The notes beneath the pieces are model-generated. The model was not told where the DNA came from. It did not search any database and saw only the letters and a program-made list of their open reading frames with translations. This document shows, one piece after another, positions 16,287 to 27,004 of a DNA stretch of 64,000 nt (position 1 is its first letter; each line of letters starts with the position of its first letter). A program made the translations under genes and the position numbers. The DNA comes from Lysobacteraceae bacterium NML91-0213 (lineage in GTDB: Bacteria > Pseudomonadota > Gammaproteobacteria > Xanthomonadales > Xanthomonadaceae), in assembly GCA_002798175.1 (NCBI GenBank), contig NWQL01000002.1, positions 250,799-314,798 on the forward strand, given 5' to 3'.

Positions 16287-17465
16287 GGATCATCTGAATA
16301 ACACGCCCTGATGCTGCTTTTGCCGCCACACGAGCATCAATATTGTGTCGGGCAGCGATTTTCATCGATTTCAGGTCGGATTTCGGCCGTTTCCGGCCTG
16401 TTCTGGCGGGCTTCCCCGCCATCCAGGCGCAACTATCCCGCAGCCGCCAATAAATCTCGCCGCGCCATCCACAGGTTCGACAGCGCGAACAGTGTCAGCA
16501 CCTGCGCAGTGTTCTTTGCCAGCCCGCGGTAACGCACTTTGGCGTAACCGAACTGGCGCTTCACCACCCGGAACGGGTGCTCAACCTTCGCGCGCACGCT
16601 GGCCTTGTAGCGCTCCCAGCGCTCGGCGTATTTGCGGTCACGCTTGTTCTTCATCGCCCGCAGCTTCGACGGCTTCTCCGCGATCAGGAAGCCGACGGCA
16701 ACGTGCTGCAGCTCTTCGCGCTTGTCGGCGCCGGTGTAGCCACTGTCGCCGCACACCGTATCCTCCTTGCCATGCAGCAGCTTGTGCACCTGGGTCACGT
16801 CGCCGACGTTGGCGGCCGTGCACTCCACGTGGTGCACCAGCCCCGAATACTCGTCCACGCCAATGTGCGCCTTCATCCCGAAGTGCCACTGGTTGCCCTT
16901 CTTCGTCTGGTGCATCTCCGGATCGCGCTTGCCATCCTTGTTCTTCGTCGAGCTTGGCGCGGCAATGATCGTGGCGTCCACGATCGTGCCCGCGCGCAGG
17001 CTCTGGCCCTTGCGTGCCAGGTGCGCGTTCACCCGCGCCAGGATCTTCGGCGCCAGGTCATGCGTCTCCAGCAGACGCCGGAAGTTGAGGATCGTGGTCT
17101 CGTCGGGGATGTCGTCCAAACCGCTCAGCTCGGCGAACCGGCGCATCACCGCTGTGTCGTAAAGCGCCTCTTCCATGGCCGGGTCGCTGAGCGCGTACCA
17201 CTGCTGAAGGAAGTGAACCCGCAGCATCGTTGACAGCGGATACGGCTGCCGGCCAGGGCGACCCATCTTCGGATAGTGCGGCTCAATCAGCTTCAGCAGC
17301 GCCTTCCACGGCACCACCTGATCCATCTCGGCCAGGAAGATCTCCTTGCGGGTCCGCTTGCGCTTGCCCATGCCTTCGGCATCACCGAACGTCAGCTGCA
17401 TCGATCGTCACCCTCATCGCGTTGCGCTATTGTCGCCCACGTCGGGGGAGTTGTTCAGAGTTTCC
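16287..17465 (-). mobile_element. IS5-family insertion sequence, about 1.18 kb
   Basis: The element is bounded by imperfect terminal inverted repeats. The left end reads GGATCATCTGAATAACACGC (from 16287); the right end, read inward on the minus strand from 17465, reads GGAAACTCTGAACAACTCCC. The two match at most positions. Inside is one transposase gene on the minus strand. No matching target duplication is visible (flanks TTAA and ATAG), which agrees with a rearrangement after insertion. It separates the hsdS fragment from the stress island. Confidence 0.82.
16433..17401 (-). CDS. IS5-family transposase
   Basis: A 322-residue DDE transposase of normal length, apparently intact. The N-terminal DUF772-type part includes MGRPGRQPYPLSTMLRVHFL. 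The catalytic triad is visible: D in TIVDATIIAAPSS (near residue 143), D in VCGDSGYTGADKRE (near 220), and E in KVEHPFRVVKRQFGY (near 280), the Y-x2-R-x3-E-x6-K type of the IS4/IS5 superfamily. It should cut and paste the surrounding element. Because it is complete, the element may still move or act as a homologous recombination site. Confidence 0.92.
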   Translation of the reverse strand: MQLTFGDAEGMGKRKRTRKEIFLAEMDQVVPWKALLKLIEPHYPKMGRPGRQPYPLSTMLRVHFLQQWYALSDPAMEEALYDTAVMRRFAELSGLDDIPDETTILNFRRLLETHDLAPKILARVNAHLARKGQSLRAGTIVDATIIAAPSSTKNKDGKRDPEMHQTKKGNQWHFGMKAHIGVDEYSGLVHHVECTAANVGDVTQVHKLLHGKEDTVCGDSGYTGADKREELQHVAVGFLIAEKPSKLRAMKNKRDRKYAERWERYKASVRAKVEHPFRVVKRQFGYAKVRYRGLAKNTAQVLTLFALSNLWMARRDLLAAAG

Positions 17466-17546
17466 ATAGGGGTTTGATACGCAACGCCTCTTCGCTCAGC
17501 AGCACTTTGTATACGCCAGTGGGTCTAGGCAAAAACGGCGGGCGCT

Positions 17547-17561
17547 ATTGACATGATCAAT
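17547..17561. promoter_or_regulatory. ATTGA-N5-TCAAT inverted repeat, possible operator
   Basis: ATTGA (17547-17551) and TCAAT (17557-17561) form an inverted repeat that includes a perfect TTGACA (17548-17553). It lies about 75 bases before the island regulator. No good -10 box follows at normal spacing. It may be an operator for the small DNA-binding protein that follows; this is inference. Confidence 0.35.
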
Positions 17562-17634
17562 GATATGTGCTGCGCTCCTTGGTGTCTGCAAGAAAGCGCG
17601 CACCATTGCAAATGGTTGCAAGAATCGGCAGTTG

Positions 17635-17880
17635 ATGAGCAAGGTTGAAGAGTCGCGTGATGGAACCATGAAAACTGGTCCGGATGAGATCTTCACGCTC
17701 GACGAGCTGGCGGCGTACTTGAAGGTTGGCAAGCGCACGCTATACCGACTCGCCGCGCAAGAGGAGATCCCGGCGTTCAAAGTGGGTGGGACATGGCGGT
17801 TTCGGCGAAGCGACATCGATCGCTGGATTGAAGATCGATCGCCAACCGAGACAAGAAAAGGAGGTGATGCGCGAAGGTGA
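17635..17880 (+). CDS. Small helix-turn-helix (MerR/excisionase-like) DNA-binding protein
   Basis: The core reads FTLDELAAYLKVGKRTLYRL, then EIPAFKVGGTWRFRRSDIDRWI, the classical excisionase/MerR-type winged HTH (HTH_17) with the WRF wing. The protein is 81 residues from the ATG at 17635 or 70 from the ATG at 17668; neither has a strong ribosome site, and the domain starts after both. A protein of this type is the usual first gene of heat-resistance/stress-tolerance islands, directly ahead of the hsp20 gene. It may regulate the island or be a leftover excision factor; the sequence does not decide between the two. Confidence 0.8.
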   Translation: MSKVEESRDGTMKTGPDEIFTLDELAAYLKVGKRTLYRLAAQEEIPAFKVGGTWRFRRSDIDRWIEDRSPTETRKGGDARR

Positions 17881-17984
17881 ACAGCTTGACTCCGACACGT
17901 ACGCCGTATGGCCTGTGTGCCTTGGCATGGATCAGCAGACAAATGAATTGAGATATTTGCTTAACTATTTCTTGGAGGTGTGAC

Positions 17985-18554
17985 ATGAGTTTCGATCTGA
18001 AAAAGTTGGCCCCCTGGAACTGGTTCAAGAACGAACAGGAAGAGCAACAGGCGGCTGCCTCGCTGCCTGTGCAGCGCAATGACCAGCCTGTGGCAGGCGG
18101 TGCAGTGAGTCCGATCCTGCAATTGCATCGCGAGATCGACCGCCTCTTTGATGACGCATTCCGCGGGTTTGGTTTTCCGACTTTGGCCATGCCGCGTTGG
18201 CCGGCAGAGTGGCCAGGCATGCTGAAGCCGGCCGTGGACATCCAGGAAACTGATACGCAGTACAGGATCGCTGTGGAAGTTCCAGGTGTCGAGGAGAAGG
18301 ACATTCAGATCACGCTCGACAACGACGTGCTGGTGGTGCGCGGTGAAAAGCGGCAGGAGCAGGAGAAGAAGGAGGGTGGCTTCCATCGGATCGAGCGGTC
18401 CTACGGCAGTTTTCAGCGTGCGCTGAACCTGCCCGGCGATGCCAATCCGGACTCCATCAAGGCCGATTTCACGAATGGTGTGCTAACCATCACGATGGAC
18501 AAGCGCGAGCTGCGTTCACCCCAAGCGGGACGAACGATTGCGATCGAGTCCTAA
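17985..18554 (+). CDS. Small heat-shock protein Hsp20 of the stress island
   Basis: A 189-residue holdase. An N-terminal arm rich in Gln/Ala (residues 1-75) precedes the alpha-crystallin domain (about 78-175: PAVDIQETDTQYRIAVEVPG, VLVVRGEKRQ, FHRIERSYGSFQRALNLPG). Its conserved G-x-L appears as NGVLTI, and the C-terminal IAIES resembles the I-x-I anchor. Such proteins bind unfolding clients at high temperature and pass them to a disaggregase, here presumably ClpG encoded 4 kb downstream. A strong GGAGG precedes the ATG by about six bases. It is the first structural gene of the island; GC content is clearly lower than in flanking chromosomal genes, consistent with transfer. Confidence 0.92.
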   Translation: MSFDLKKLAPWNWFKNEQEEQQAAASLPVQRNDQPVAGGAVSPILQLHREIDRLFDDAFRGFGFPTLAMPRWPAEWPGMLKPAVDIQETDTQYRIAVEVPGVEEKDIQITLDNDVLVVRGEKRQEQEKKEGGFHRIERSYGSFQRALNLPGDANPDSIKADFTNGVLTITMDKRELRSPQAGRTIAIES

Positions 18555-18604
18555 CAAGCGCTGGTGAGAAATAAACCGTTCAACTGAGCAAAGAGAGGAT
18601 GGTA

Positions 18605-19513
18605 ATGAATATCATGAACCAAAAGAAACTTTACGCCGCCCTGCTGAGTCTGGGCTTGATTGCCTCGTCGCCGGCTTTTGCTCAAGACACTGCGCTGCCA
18701 CACAAGCCGCAGGAACAGACCGGGGTGGGCAAATCGGTCCAGCCACAGGTGGATGCGAAGGCAACGGAGCAGGCGGCGAAAAAGCGCAAGAATATCACCG
18801 CCGACGCCATCGCCGCGGTAGCCGAGACCAGCAATGCCTTGAAGCTGCTCGATGAGAAGAAGACCGACGAGGCCTTGGCTGCGTTGGAAAGGGTGACCGG
18901 CAAGCTGGAGCTGATTCTGGCGCGTGATCCGAAACTGGCGTTGGCGCCGGTGGAGGTCGAGGTCATCACCTTTGACCTGATAGCGAAGCTCGATACCATC
19001 AAGGCCGTCATCAAGGAAGCGAAGGATTATCTCGAAGACGGTGAAGTCCAGAAGGCCCGTCCATTGGTGGCTGATCTGGCGAGCGAGATTCAGATCCGTA
19101 CCACCAGCATCCCGCTGGCCACTTATCCGGGCGCGATCAAGGCCGTCGCGCCGTTGATCGACGCAGGTAAGGTCGTCGAGGCAAAGGTAGCATTACAGGC
19201 CGCGCTGAATACGCTCGTGGTGACCACTGACGTGATTCCGTTGCCTGTCCTGCGTGCCGAGATCCTGCTCAGGAATGCCGAGGCGCTCGCGGAGAACAAG
19301 AAGCGTACGGACAAGGACAACAAAACACTGGCCAACCTACTCGCCGAGGCCAGGAACCAGCTCAAGATGGCGGAGCTGTTGGGTTACGGCAACAAGAAGG
19401 CGTTCAAGCCGATGTACGAACAGATCGATCAGATCGAGGAAAAAACTGCAGACGGCAAGAGCGGCAAGAGCTGGTTCGACAAGATCAAGCAGCAGTTGTC
19501 GGACTTGATGTAA
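18605..19513 (+). CDS. yfdX: YfdX family protein 1 (exported)
   Basis: A 302-residue protein with a cleavable Sec signal (KKLYAALLSLGLIASSPAFA, predicted cut after AFA near residue 23). The YfdX domain follows, with the characteristic helices ADAIAAVAETSNALKLLDEK, TGKLELILARDPKLALAPVE and AGKVVEAKVALQAALNTLVV. YfdX proteins respond to acid and other stress, and some act as periplasmic chaperone-like or ligand-binding proteins; the exact role is not settled. The ATG at 18605 sits six bases after AGAGAGG; an ATG at 18599 is too close to that site. It is the first of two tandem yfdX genes in the island. Confidence 0.9.
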   Translation: MNIMNQKKLYAALLSLGLIASSPAFAQDTALPHKPQEQTGVGKSVQPQVDAKATEQAAKKRKNITADAIAAVAETSNALKLLDEKKTDEALAALERVTGKLELILARDPKLALAPVEVEVITFDLIAKLDTIKAVIKEAKDYLEDGEVQKARPLVADLASEIQIRTTSIPLATYPGAIKAVAPLIDAGKVVEAKVALQAALNTLVVTTDVIPLPVLRAEILLRNAEALAENKKRTDKDNKTLANLLAEARNQLKMAELLGYGNKKAFKPMYEQIDQIEEKTADGKSGKSWFDKIKQQLSDLM

Positions 19514-19528
19514 GTCTCTTATGAAATG

Positions 19529-19564
19529 GATGGGCGCTGGCGGCAAGGGTTGCCGGCGCTCATC
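19529..19564 (+). promoter_or_regulatory. Long hairpin between the two yfdX genes
   Basis: GATGGGCGCTGGCGGCAA pairs with TTGCCGGCGCTCATC around a GGG loop, just after yfdX1. There is no T run, so it is more likely an mRNA-stabilising or attenuating hairpin than a full terminator. Confidence 0.5.
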
Positions 19565-19582
19565 CAAATACTCATCCAAATA
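19559..19582 (+). repeat. Tandem duplication of a 12-base unit
   Basis: CTCATCCAAATA occurs twice head to tail (19559-19570 and 19571-19582), partly within the preceding hairpin's right arm and just before the yfdX2 ribosome site region. Confidence 0.8.
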
Positions 19583-19601
19583 ATGTTCAGGAGTATCAGA
19601 A

Positions 19602-20546
19602 ATGAGCAACAAAGAAGCAACCGAAAACACTTTGGATCAAGCCGGCGGGAACGCAAGTGAAGTCGCCGTCGCCGAGCCCAAATCCGCTATGGTGGAGGCG
19701 GTGCAACCCGCCGTTGACCAGGTGGTCGAGGGCAAGGCTGCCGAGAAACGCACGCAGACGATCGGCGAGGCGGTCACCGCGCTGACCGAGACCAAGAATG
19801 CCCTGGCGGCATTGGACGAAAAGGACACGACGAAGGCCCTGGATGCCTTGGCACAGGTCACCGGAAAGCTGGAGCTGATTCTCGCCCGGAGCCCGAGGTT
19901 GGCCTTCGCGCCAGTGGATGTGCAAACCGTGGTTCACGACGTCTTTGCCGGCACGGACACCATCGAGGACCTCCTTGATGAGGCCGAACACGCTCTGAAG
20001 CACGGCGAGGTGCAAAAGGCGAGACACCTGCTCTCCGGCATGGCCAGCGAGATCGTGATCACGACCACGAGTCTTCCCTTGGCCACGTATCCCAAAGCCA
20101 TCAGCGCCGTTGCCCCCCTGATCGATCAGGGCAAGATCGACGAGGCCAAGGCAGCCTTGCAGGCGGTGCTGGGTACGCTGGTATCCAGCAGCGTGGTCAT
20201 TCCGCTACCGGTGGAGCGTGCCCGCGCCATGCTGAAGGAGGCCGAGTCCCTGGTGGAGAAATCCGATCGCAGCGCGGAGGAAGACAAGCGCTTGGGCGCT
20301 CTGCTCGATGACGCGCGCAAACAGCTCGAAATGGCGGAGTTGCTCGGGTACGGTCGCATGAAGAAGGACTTCAAGGATATTTACGACCAGATCAAGTCGG
20401 TCAAGGAAAAAGCTAAATCTGGCCAGTACGGCAAAGGCTTTTTCGATGACATCATGGCCAGTTTTCGTGCGCTGTTCGATCACAAAGAGCATGGATCGTC
20501 GCCGCAAAACGATACCGACAAACCCCTCCGCGATGGCGGCAAATGA
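19602..20546 (+). CDS. yfdX: YfdX family protein 2 (no signal peptide)
   Basis: A 314-residue paralogue of the preceding YfdX protein, easily aligned along its length (TQTIGEAVTALTETKNALAAL, TGKLELILARSPRLAFAPVD, ATYPKAISAVAPLIDQGKID, LLGYGRMKKDFKDIYDQI). It starts MSNKEATENTLDQAGGN and has no export signal. The pair therefore appears to place one YfdX in the envelope and one in the cytosol. Both are typical of heat-resistance islands. The last bases overlap a possible hdeD start (ATGA at 20543), suggesting coupled translation. Confidence 0.9.
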   Translation: MSNKEATENTLDQAGGNASEVAVAEPKSAMVEAVQPAVDQVVEGKAAEKRTQTIGEAVTALTETKNALAALDEKDTTKALDALAQVTGKLELILARSPRLAFAPVDVQTVVHDVFAGTDTIEDLLDEAEHALKHGEVQKARHLLSGMASEIVITTTSLPLATYPKAISAVAPLIDQGKIDEAKAALQAVLGTLVSSSVVIPLPVERARAMLKEAESLVEKSDRSAEEDKRLGALLDDARKQLEMAELLGYGRMKKDFKDIYDQIKSVKEKAKSGQYGKGFFDDIMASFRALFDHKEHGSSPQNDTDKPLRDGGK

Positions 20547-20563
20547 GCGAACAGGAGACTACG

Positions 20564-21205
20564 ATGTCAGGAACACAGATGATCGGGGCGGGTGGCGACA
20601 TCCTGTGCTCGATGAGCAGAAACTGGTGGGCGTTCGTGCTGCGTGGCGTGCTGGCGCTCGTATTGGCGGTACTCGCCTTTCTGATGCCGGCCGAGGCGCT
20701 GCTGGCGCTGACCCTGGTCTACGGCGCCTTTTCGCTGGTTGATGGCGGGTTTTCACTGGTCGCGGCGGTGCGCAAGATTCGTCGTGGCAGGCGCTGGGGC
20801 TGGTTCGCCTTCCGTGGTGTCGTGGGGATCATCACCGGCATCGTGGTCCTGGTCGTTCCCTTCGTGGCGACCTGGGTGCTGGCAATCTTCCTGTGGACCA
20901 GTATCGCCGTATGGTCGATGCTGACTGGCTGGGCGGAGGTGTTTGCCGCCTGGCGCCTGCGTAAGGAAATTCGCGGCGAGATCTGGCTCATGCTCAGCGG
21001 ATTGTTATCCATTGCGCTCAGCAGCGTGCTGGTCTGGTTATTGTTTACCAGGCCGGCCGAAACCTTTCTCGCGATGGGCTGGGTGCTGGGTGCCTATGCG
21101 GCCTTCCTTGGTATGTTTCTGATTTTTCTGGGTCTGCGTTTGCGCCGGAATCAATCTGAATGCATAACGGACGGTTCAAACGCTCCGACCGGCGTGACGG
21201 CCTGA
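20564..21205 (+). CDS. hdeD: HdeD family membrane protein
   Basis: A 213-residue integral membrane protein with six hydrophobic segments, starting with WWAFVLRGVLALVLAVLAFL and including LLALTLVYGAFSLVDGGFSL, the HdeD (DUF308) signature repeated in both halves. HdeD proteins help acid resistance at high cell density and are standard members of the heat-resistance island. The ATG at 20564 has a well placed AGGAG; an in-frame ATG at 20543 overlaps the yfdX2 stop and would add seven residues, so either could be used. It is followed by a 320-base gap before the next gene. Confidence 0.9.
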   Translation: MSGTQMIGAGGDILCSMSRNWWAFVLRGVLALVLAVLAFLMPAEALLALTLVYGAFSLVDGGFSLVAAVRKIRRGRRWGWFAFRGVVGIITGIVVLVVPFVATWVLAIFLWTSIAVWSMLTGWAEVFAAWRLRKEIRGEIWLMLSGLLSIALSSVLVWLLFTRPAETFLAMGWVLGAYAAFLGMFLIFLGLRLRRNQSECITDGSNAPTGVTA

Positions 21206-21526
21206 GCGCAGTTTCTTACTGACCTGATTAGCCCCAACGCTGATCTGCAGAGTGAGTATCGCGACCGACCATCTCGCCGAATGGAGCGTTAGTGTAATTT
21301 TACCGAGGGGCGGCGAGTCGAAGTTTTTGGAGGTGCCCTGGCGCCCGTCTTCGGTGCCATCGCGTCGGTCATCATGGGCGTTCGCCATGCGCGAGATAGA
21401 CTCAGGGCGTTGGGGCCTTTGTCGATTTTTTGCGCGGGAAGTCAATGTGCGCTTGCTGGGCGCGATCAAGGGCGCAGCGGCACTGTTGTGGCGGCAGCAA
21501 AAGATTCATTTAAAAGGAAGAAGAAC
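21206..21526. other. 321-base spacer inside the stress island
   Basis: No convincing gene is visible. An open frame at 21252-21530 and a longer upstream extension of the next gene cover part of it, but neither resembles a known protein or has a good ribosome site. The stretch may carry a promoter for the raiA-like/clpG half of the operon or be the scar of a lost gene; I could not identify either. Confidence 0.5.
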
Positions 21527-22647
21527 ATGAGAATCCAGACTTATTTTGAGGGTGTTGGCGACGAGATCAGGCATCGCTGGCCCGCGCTCCTCGAAGCGCT
21601 CGCTGCCAAGCAGATCCTCCCCCTGCTGCAAAAACATGGGGCGAATGACACCGTGCTCCATGCCACTTTGGAGAAGCGCAAGCGCGGCGAAAGATCCTTC
21701 ACGGTCAAGCTGCACATGCACCTGACGGGCAAGAAAATCGTCGCCGCCCAGGCGGAGGGCAAGGACGCTGAGGTGGCCAGCGATAAGGCCATGACGACCT
21801 TGTTCCGCGCAAGCAAGAAGCACTTCGACCGGTTGCGACATCAGCATGAGTACAAACGGCATAGCCGGCGTGAGCGACTGCGCGCCCTCAAGTCGCAACT
21901 CGACGCCCTGCCGTCTGCCACGATCGAAGCGGCACAGACGGGTATCGAGCCCTTGAAAGCGCGCCTCGAAACGGTAGCCCGACGCGAATTGGCTTATCTG
22001 CGTGCCGTCGGTGACTTGCCGGCCGACTACCCAACGCTTGCCGATGTCGTTGACGAAGCGATCGTAAAGACCAAGGCGGCCTGGCAACCGGGCAAGCCAC
22101 AGGATGCGGTGTACCGGCAACTCCTGAAGAACCTCTTCAAGGTTATTGACCGTGAAGTGGCAGCGAGCCGGCAGTTCGGCGAAAGCCTATCGTTGGATCT
22201 CCCGGTTCCGGCAGACGCCGAGGACCAGGCCGAATCGATGGTGGAAGAAGAAATCTATGAGTACTACCAGCCCGATGACAGCCTCCGTCTGGCCGACATC
22301 TTGCCGGCCGGAGACGAGACAGCGGTGGCACTTGAAAGCGAAACGGGAACGGATGCCGAAGAAGTGGCGCAGGAAGCCATCAGCGAAGCAGCCTGCCTAA
22401 CTGACATGCTCAAGGTGCTACCTGTGTCCTGGCGTCGGGTGCTACTGCTTGCCGAACTCGATGGGATCACTCCTTCTGTCATTGCCGAGGTGCTTGATGC
22501 CGCCGAAGATTCGGTGCAATTGTGGATCGAGCAGGCAACTGCCTTTGTCATCGCGCGTCTGGCCGATGCCGGCATTACCGTTGCCGACCGTGCGCATCCG
22601 CTGCAGCTGTTACGCCTTGATCAAATACATTCAACGGGAGATAAGTG

Positions 22648-22648
<1 letters not shown>
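21527..22648 (+). CDS. RaiA/HPF-like protein with a sigma-70 region 4-like C-terminus
   Basis: A 373-residue protein starting MRIQTYFEGVGDEIRHRWP. The first 110 residues resemble the ribosome hibernation factor fold (HATLEKRKRGERSFTVKLHM, then KIVAAQAEGKDAEVASDKAM and a Lys/Arg/His-rich tail), which binds the 30S decoding region. A middle helical part (residues 120-260) ends in very acidic stretches (SMVEEEIYEYYQPDD). The last 75 residues (MLKVLPVSWRRVLLLAELDG, then PSVIAEVLDAAEDSVQLWIE) look like sigma-70 region 4 with its helix-turn-helix. The ATG at 21527 follows AAGGAAGAAG. The stop overlaps the clpG ATG, so the two are co-translated. Both assignments are by motif only. Confidence 0.7.
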
Positions 22649-25515
<2,867 letters not shown>

Positions 25516-25529
25516 TTCAGGGGGCTGTC

Positions 25530-26960
25530 ATGTCTGCTTCCCATGGTCTGGCATCGGCAGCCACCCTGGTCTCCATCGCGGCGGCGCTCGCCGCTGCGGG
25601 GCACGCGGTTGTCTACAAGCGTGACCCCCGATCGGCGACGCTCTGGGTGCTGCTGATCGCGTTGCTGCCGATTGGAGGTTCACTGCTGTACCTGCTGTTC
25701 GGCATCAACCGCTATCAACGGCGGGCGCGGAGGCTGTACCCGGGCGCTGGCCGCGCATCACCAACGCCAGACTGTCAGAAGGTTCCGGACACGCTGCCGT
25801 CGGCGTTCGCCGGCCTAGCGCATCTGGTGGGGCGCGCCACCGGTCAGCCGCTGACCGGTGGCAATCGCATCGAGCCACTGGTCGATGGCGAGCAGGCCTA
25901 CCCGGCCATGCTCGCCGCGATCGACTCGGCCCGGCACAGCGTTGCGCTGGCGTCCTACATCTTCGATGGCCAGGGCATCGGTATGCAGTTTGTCGAAGCC
26001 CTCCAGCGTGCCCATGCGCGCGGCGTGCAGGTGCGGGTGCTGATCGACGATGTCTCCGCACGATGGGTACGCCGGAGCGCCTATCGGCTGCTGAAGCGCA
26101 GCGGATTAATGGTGGCGTCGTTCAATCCGACGCTGATCCCCGCACGGCTGCATGCCGCGCACCTGCGCAATCACCGCAAGCTGCTGGTGGTCGACGGCGA
26201 AACAGGCTTCACCGGCGGCATGAACATCTTCAGCCCGTACTGGCAGCCCGACGCGCCCGAGCAGGCCTGCCATGACTTGCACTTCCGCCTGCAGGGCCCG
26301 GTCGTCGCCGATCTCAGGCGCTGCTTCACCGAGGATTGGTGCGACACCACGGACGAGCGGCTTGACGAGCGCTTCTGGGGTGGGCGGCCTGCGCCGGCTG
26401 CCGAGCTGGGTACAAGCTGGGCCAGAGGCATCGAGGCCGGCCCGGACGAAACCCTGGACCGGATGCGTTGGACATTCATGGGGGCCTTGAGTGTGGCACA
26501 GCAGTCGGTCCGCATCTGGACGCCCTACTTCGTGCCCGATCAGCCGATGATCGCGGCGCTGAATACGGCCGCCTTGCGCGGTGTGCGGATCGAGGTGCTC
26601 ACGCCCGCCAACGGCGATCACCCATCCGTGCAATGGGCGGCCCGCGCTCATTACTGGCAGGTGATGAAGCACGGTGCACGGATCTTCGAGCGGCCTGGCC
26701 CCTTCGACCACACCAAGCTGATGCTGGTCGATGGCGTCTGGTGCTGCCTGGGATCGGCCAACTGGGACGCGCGCAGCCTGAGGCTCAACTTCGAGTTCAA
26801 TGTCGAGGCGTACGACACCGGACTGTGTGGTCACCTCGAAGCACTCTTCGATGCCACGCGCGACGCCTCAGCCCTCGTCACGCCGGCGGCGGTACATGCT
26901 CGCCCCCTTGCCGTGAAGGTGCGCGACGGTATCGCCCGCTTGTTCACACCGGTTCTGTAG
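25530..26960 (+). CDS. Cardiolipin-synthase-like phospholipase D family protein
   Basis: A 476-residue protein with two N-terminal transmembrane segments (about residues 8-25 and 37-57) and two HKD motifs: NHRKLLVVDGETGFTGGMNI near 212 and DHTKLMLVDGVWCCLGSANW near 395. This is the complete catalytic pair of the PLD superfamily, in the cardiolipin synthase arrangement that joins two phosphatidylglycerol molecules at the inner membrane. It begins 14 bases after clpG. Related genes occur in several stress-tolerance islands; membrane-lipid adjustment during heat stress is a plausible role but is inferred. Confidence 0.88.
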   Translation: MSASHGLASAATLVSIAAALAAAGHAVVYKRDPRSATLWVLLIALLPIGGSLLYLLFGINRYQRRARRLYPGAGRASPTPDCQKVPDTLPSAFAGLAHLVGRATGQPLTGGNRIEPLVDGEQAYPAMLAAIDSARHSVALASYIFDGQGIGMQFVEALQRAHARGVQVRVLIDDVSARWVRRSAYRLLKRSGLMVASFNPTLIPARLHAAHLRNHRKLLVVDGETGFTGGMNIFSPYWQPDAPEQACHDLHFRLQGPVVADLRRCFTEDWCDTTDERLDERFWGGRPAPAAELGTSWARGIEAGPDETLDRMRWTFMGALSVAQQSVRIWTPYFVPDQPMIAALNTAALRGVRIEVLTPANGDHPSVQWAARAHYWQVMKHGARIFERPGPFDHTKLMLVDGVWCCLGSANWDARSLRLNFEFNVEAYDTGLCGHLEALFDATRDASALVTPAAVHARPLAVKVRDGIARLFTPVL

Positions 26961-27004
26961 CGAAACGACTTTCTGAGAACAACGCTGCTGGAAAAGAAAG
27001 GCCA

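Noticed and set aside
16283-17469. Target-site duplication around the IS5 element
   Set aside because: The four bases on each side (TTAA and ATAG) differ, so no duplication can be claimed.
17885-17911. Sigma32-like promoter before hsp20 (CTTGAC, 13 bases, CCGTATGG)
   Set aside because: The -10 part matches the RpoH consensus too poorly to support a call.
21252-21530. 92-residue frame in the spacer before the RaiA-like gene
   Set aside because: No family resemblance, no good ribosome site, and it overlaps the start of a better supported gene; kept only as an unexplained spacer.
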